A stretch of 64,000 nucleotides of DNA, taken from Cymodocea nodosa. Lineage: Eukaryota > Streptophyta > Magnoliopsida > Alismatales > Cymodoceaceae. Within the stretch, counting starts at the first letter, position 1, and the number at the start of each line of letters is the position of its first letter. A program made the translations under genes and the position numbers. Below the pieces are notes generated by a model. It was given only the letters and a program-made list of their open reading frames with translations. It was not told where the DNA came from and made no database searches. Location of the stretch: NCBI GenBank assembly GCA_036874045.1, contig CM072343.1:10436001-10500000 (forward strand). The letters are read 5' to 3'. Below are positions 60,103 to 64,000 of the stretch, one piece after another.

Positions 60103-61876
60103 CTTCCCCCATCCTTAACTTTTGCTAGTCCCTTAGCAAACTACTAAGATCTAACTAGTTAGTCCTTCTAAAGTGCTAGAACTAATTTTTCATTTTGTTT
60201 CTTCAGAATACATAGATTAGATTAATGTAAAGATATTTTGTATTAGTTTAGTGATCTAATTTAACATTGTTTTCTCCTCTCCAACCTGCAAATATATTTA
60301 AAATGTATGTAAATTACATACAAAATATACTAGCATCACATAGGTGGTAGTTATATTATCAATTTTTTCTTTTCAAACATCCGTTATCTTGAATTTTCCA
60401 ATATGATTTCTAGAATAAAATTCAACCGCATACGAATCGAAATACAATTCAACTCAATATGATTAAAACAAGAAGAATAATGAATTGTATCTCAAATGAA
60501 CAACTTCAAAAGTCAATTCTAGATTCATACTTTAGTAATCATAGATAACAGAGAATATATTCATTTCAAAAGATATCTATATCTTCACAAAACAGTTTTA
60601 TCTTTTCAAAACAATATATACATATTTTTACTTTAAAAGTTAATTTGGAAAGCTTGAATCATACAAGAGCTTTCTAGTGTACCCATGTATCAAGCTTTCA
60701 GTCAACAATCCTAGATTTAATTAGGATCTTAGGTTGCCAGATTTAAAGAGTCATTTTTCAGGTCAACAATTCTTATATACCTATCTACTCAAGTACAAAA
60801 GGCTCGTGATCAAACAAATCAATAAACTCTCAAAGTTTTTCTCTTTTTTCTTTTTTTTTTTCTTTTTAACACAGTATATATATGTATTGCATTAATACAG
60901 ATGCAATAAAACACAAATCTCATATATCCTACTTCTATAATTTACCAAAAACATGAATCCATATCAATAAGTTCATACTTTTTCTGTAGTTTAATAAGAT
61001 TTATACATAAATCATTTTACAAGTTTAATCAATCAAATTAAATGTATCCTTGACCATATGCATCTCATTTAATCTAAAAATTAACATTTCAGCTCTTTTA
61101 GGATTTCAGATCATTTCTTGTGTTTCAATTAAGCATTCTGATTTCTTAAAATTGTGAAACTATTAAACTCATAAAATTCAGCAAAAACATAAGATACTAT
61201 ATTTAGATTTGTATTAACAGTAAAATTTTGTAGCATCCTATATAAGATTCTAAATATAACATTCAAGCAATTACAGTTCTCAAAAAAAAAAATTCACAAT
61301 TTCAACTATCGGATAGTTATAGGAAATTTCAGTTAATTATAGCAAATTCATAAAAGATTTTTAGTTTCCACAAAAATTTGTAGCATAATCCTAATTTCTC
61401 TAATTAACAAGATTACTTGGATTTTAATCTAATTACCTCCCCTTGATACCTACATTTTGCATTGTCCTCAATGTAAAAGATTTACAATAAATACAGAAAA
61501 TGTTAGCAAGCATGAATAATGTTCCATTGACTTAGCACCTAACTCAACGAACTATGCTTGAATGTAAATTCAAGGTAAGTAATTAATTACATACCTTATT
61601 CTTTATATCTCCTTCAATATTTTCTGACTTTTGATTCTGAAAAACTTTTCATTCACAAATAAAAGCAAAATATATAACAAAATAACAACTTAACAACAAA
61701 ACATAAATTGTTAAATCAGTGTCTTGTGTGGAACCTAGGTTCCTATGCCTTTGGTAGCTTACAATCAAGCTAGTTGGTTTCCCAAAACATATACTAACAA
61801 ATTGGATTGATATTTTGTTTTTTTTCTTAAAAATAAATGCAGCATACATACAACATTAAAAGTACAAAATCACAAT
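60103..61876 (-). other. G2 polypurine tract and 3' noncoding region
   Basis: AAGGATGGGGGAAG (minus strand, 60116-60103) is the PPT. The remainder is colinear with 29-1198 plus 4996-5706 and lacks the 3.8-kb insertion. Donor-like GTATGTAATT occurs at 61594 downward (minus strand). No coding seen. Confidence 0.7.
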
Positions 61877-63014
61877 TTAGGAACATGATTGAAAAGTAGT
61901 GACAAATGGAATAAGCATGTTAGTCCAAGCAAAACCTTTAGGAATCATTCTTCTTGCTATTAATTCTATTTTAATGCAGTCTACTTTCCTTTTTAATTTG
62001 TAAACTGGCAATATGTTATCAATGCTAAATACAAGTGTATTACCATTAATGAATTGACATGTAGAAAGGAATCCTCTTCTATTCTAGGATAATGTAGTTG
62101 TTTCTATTGGTACATATATTTCAATATATTCCTCTTCCCACTTCGATTCATTTAGGTCTTTCATAATCTATATTTGAAATTTCATCAATTCATCCTACTA
62201 TCTTACTAAACATAAAGTAGGATCATCATATTCATTATACCACACTCCTAATTGAATTTTATCATATTTTGTAGATGGTGGTTTAGCCATATCATTAGGT
62301 ATAGGCAATATTTTTATAAAGTCATCATCATAACTATCTATGCTTACTATGTATAAATCAGATCTAAATGCAACTGATATATTCATGACTAAATATATAT
62401 ATATCCATCAAGTATGACATGTATGTTGTTAACTAATGCTTTCTCTCCTAGATATATCATAGTATTTTCATTCCAAGATTTATTCAAAAAATTATACACA
62501 CTTAAACATAGATCATTATCCCAATTTCCAATTGGTCTCCAATAATATAATTTTTCAAGAATAGTCAAATTTTTATCAGAAAATGTTAAAGCTAACCCAC
62601 AATTTTTAGTTGATACTTCAAATCTATTAGGCCTTCCTATATTCCATTCTTCTCTAGTAATAGGATTTCTAATCGAAATATCAACAGAATAGCATACCTT
62701 GGTTTGGTTTTGTAAATAATCAATCTTTCATCTATCCTCATAATATGATCTATTTCTTCTAATGTATTTGGTGGAATTCCAACATTTTCTTCCATATTTA
62801 GATATTCATAGCTAATTGAACTATAATTAAATGACTTCCATAAAAATCCATCTCTAATATTAGTCATCTTTGCAACTTGTAGTCCATGAAAATATTTTTC
62901 TTTGACACATTCTTTAATTTGTCTTGACACACAACACAATCTACACAGATCTTTAGCTGATAAGTTACTCAGTACTTCCTTTAGTGCATCTAGTGATAAT
63001 TCCATCAAGTCCAT
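61877..63014 (-). pseudogene. F-box protein gene carried by G2 (copy 2)
   Basis: ATG at 63014 gives MDLMELSLDALKEVL, then LSNLSAKDLCRLCCVSRQIK, the F-box. It is open for 110 codons, through the site that is a stop in copy 1 (Arg here), until a small deletion near 62685 shifts the frame. Later segments keep copy 1's reading (RSDLYIVSIDSYDDDFIKIL near 62300) to a stop at 61877. The two copies are near 90 per cent identical by eye. Function as for copy 1. It follows gag in the same way. Confidence 0.75.
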
Positions 63015-63228
63015 CTACTGTAATTTTGTAACATAAACAAAATTTAAATAGAGATAAAATTAACATTACTACTTACGTACCTTTGTAGAGTTAGGTCATA
63101 ACTCAAAAGACTAAGTTCGTTGAGTTAAGTAATAACTATATAGTATTACTAACTATAATTAAACTTTTATTTTCTTTTTATATTTTTCTACTTACTATAT
63201 TATACATAGTTGCTAATATTATACTACT

Positions 63229-64000
63229 TCATTCAGCTTCCCTCCCATAAGAGCTATCAATTTCATTAACATTTCTATTGATAGGGTTAGGCACTACTTA
63301 CATTGGCAATCCTCCAATAGGTTTAACTTCTATTGATTCTTTCTGTCTAGGGGGTATATTTTTATTCATATTTTGATTTTGAATGGCAACATTTCCAAAT
63401 ACATGGTCTAGACAATTGTTTAATTGTTGAATTATCTTTTCTAACTTCTCTATTCTAGATCCTTATTCAATTAATTCTTCATAACTTATATTTTTGTCAT
63501 TTATATTTTCTCCTCCCTAGAAATTGTTATTTCTCCAAGATAGGTTCAGGTGATTTCTCCAATTAAGGTTATAAGAATTTCCAAAGTTATCTTTCTGATT
63601 TCTAGCATAAATAATATCTAAGTCATTAATATTTACATTTTTTTTTGCTAGTTTTTGATTTAATGATAACTCCTCTATTTTCTTTGTTAACTCAGTTAAT
63701 TTAACTTCAAGCATAGTGCTTGAATCTATTTCATGCATTCCCCTTGGCAATATTCTTTTATCTATAATAGCTTTAGCCAAGTTTTCCCACTGAGCAGTTC
63801 TTTTTGCAAAGTTTTCTAAGTATGCCCATGCTTCTTCACTACACAGTTTTAAAAATCCATTCTAACAAGTAGATTCTAATAAAGATTTAGTTGAAACATC
63901 TATGCCTTCATAAATTATACCTATTAATTGTGCTTTACTCATTGCATGATATGAACATTGAGTCAATAAATCTTTAAATTATTCAAAATATTTTCAAAAT
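63229..64000 (-). pseudogene. G2 gag, C-terminal part
   Basis: The open part 63780-63517 reads ILPRGMHEIDSSTMLEVKL, then TELTKKIEELSLNQK and Asn-rich text, matching the gag at 7069-8900. The solo LTR found there is absent here, giving the empty site. It ends at a stop at 63229 and starts beyond the window. Confidence 0.72.

Noticed and set aside
1..64000. CRISPR arrays, tRNA or rRNA genes, organelle insertions
   Set aside because: No regular spacer-repeat array, cloverleaf or conserved rRNA or plastid sequence was recognised. The tRNA-like strings are primer-binding sites.

Overview
The window looks like repeat-rich nuclear DNA of a flowering plant: AT-rich, with no host gene, tRNA, rRNA, operon or CRISPR array that I could support. 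Almost every base can be assigned to retrotransposons: Ty3/gypsy (Athila-like), Ty1/copia (Sirevirus-like) and one L1-type LINE, stacked inside one another. The species cannot be told from the sequence alone.

Layout, outermost first. (1) A minus-strand gypsy remnant (G1) survives at 57680-57974. (2) A plus-strand copia element (copia-C) sits in G1; its 5' part lies off the left edge. Visible are the integrase C-terminus (42287 on), RT, RNase H, a large accessory ORF (51085-56131, interrupted), a polypurine tract and the 3' LTR (56440-57679). (3) Copia-C is broken by a very large minus-strand gypsy insertion (G3, from before base 1 to 42286), by two solo LTRs and one deletion derivative of a second copia family (copia-B), and by a gypsy LTR (about 48500-50737). 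(4) G3 is itself broken by a complete copia element (copia-E, 14123-21538, TSD ACTTG), an L1 LINE (28385-34227, 15-bp TSD) and several solo LTRs. (5) On the right, a further gypsy element (G2) starts with its 3' LTR at 57975 and runs off the window. Many insertion boundaries are fixed by target-site duplications, several of them perfect.

G3 is read on the minus strand from a primer-binding site at 38885: zinc knuckle, protease, RT (RNase H deleted), integrase, accessory ORF3, then gag, an integrase tail, a second ORF3, a second gag, and an F-box gene before the 3' LTR. This order is unlike a standard gypsy element. Every coding region is broken by stops or frameshifts; those in LINE ORF2 and in the C-terminal part of copia-E pol are mildest.

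The most interesting signals are: an F-box gene carried as the last ORF of a gypsy family in two copies; one accessory ORF family shared by a copia element and the gypsy element; and two short spaced motifs with fixed arms and a variable three-base centre. TAACT-N3-CGA is spread through LTRs of unrelated families. CGGT-N3-ACCG is arrayed in both the ORF1 linker and the 3' UTR of the LINE.
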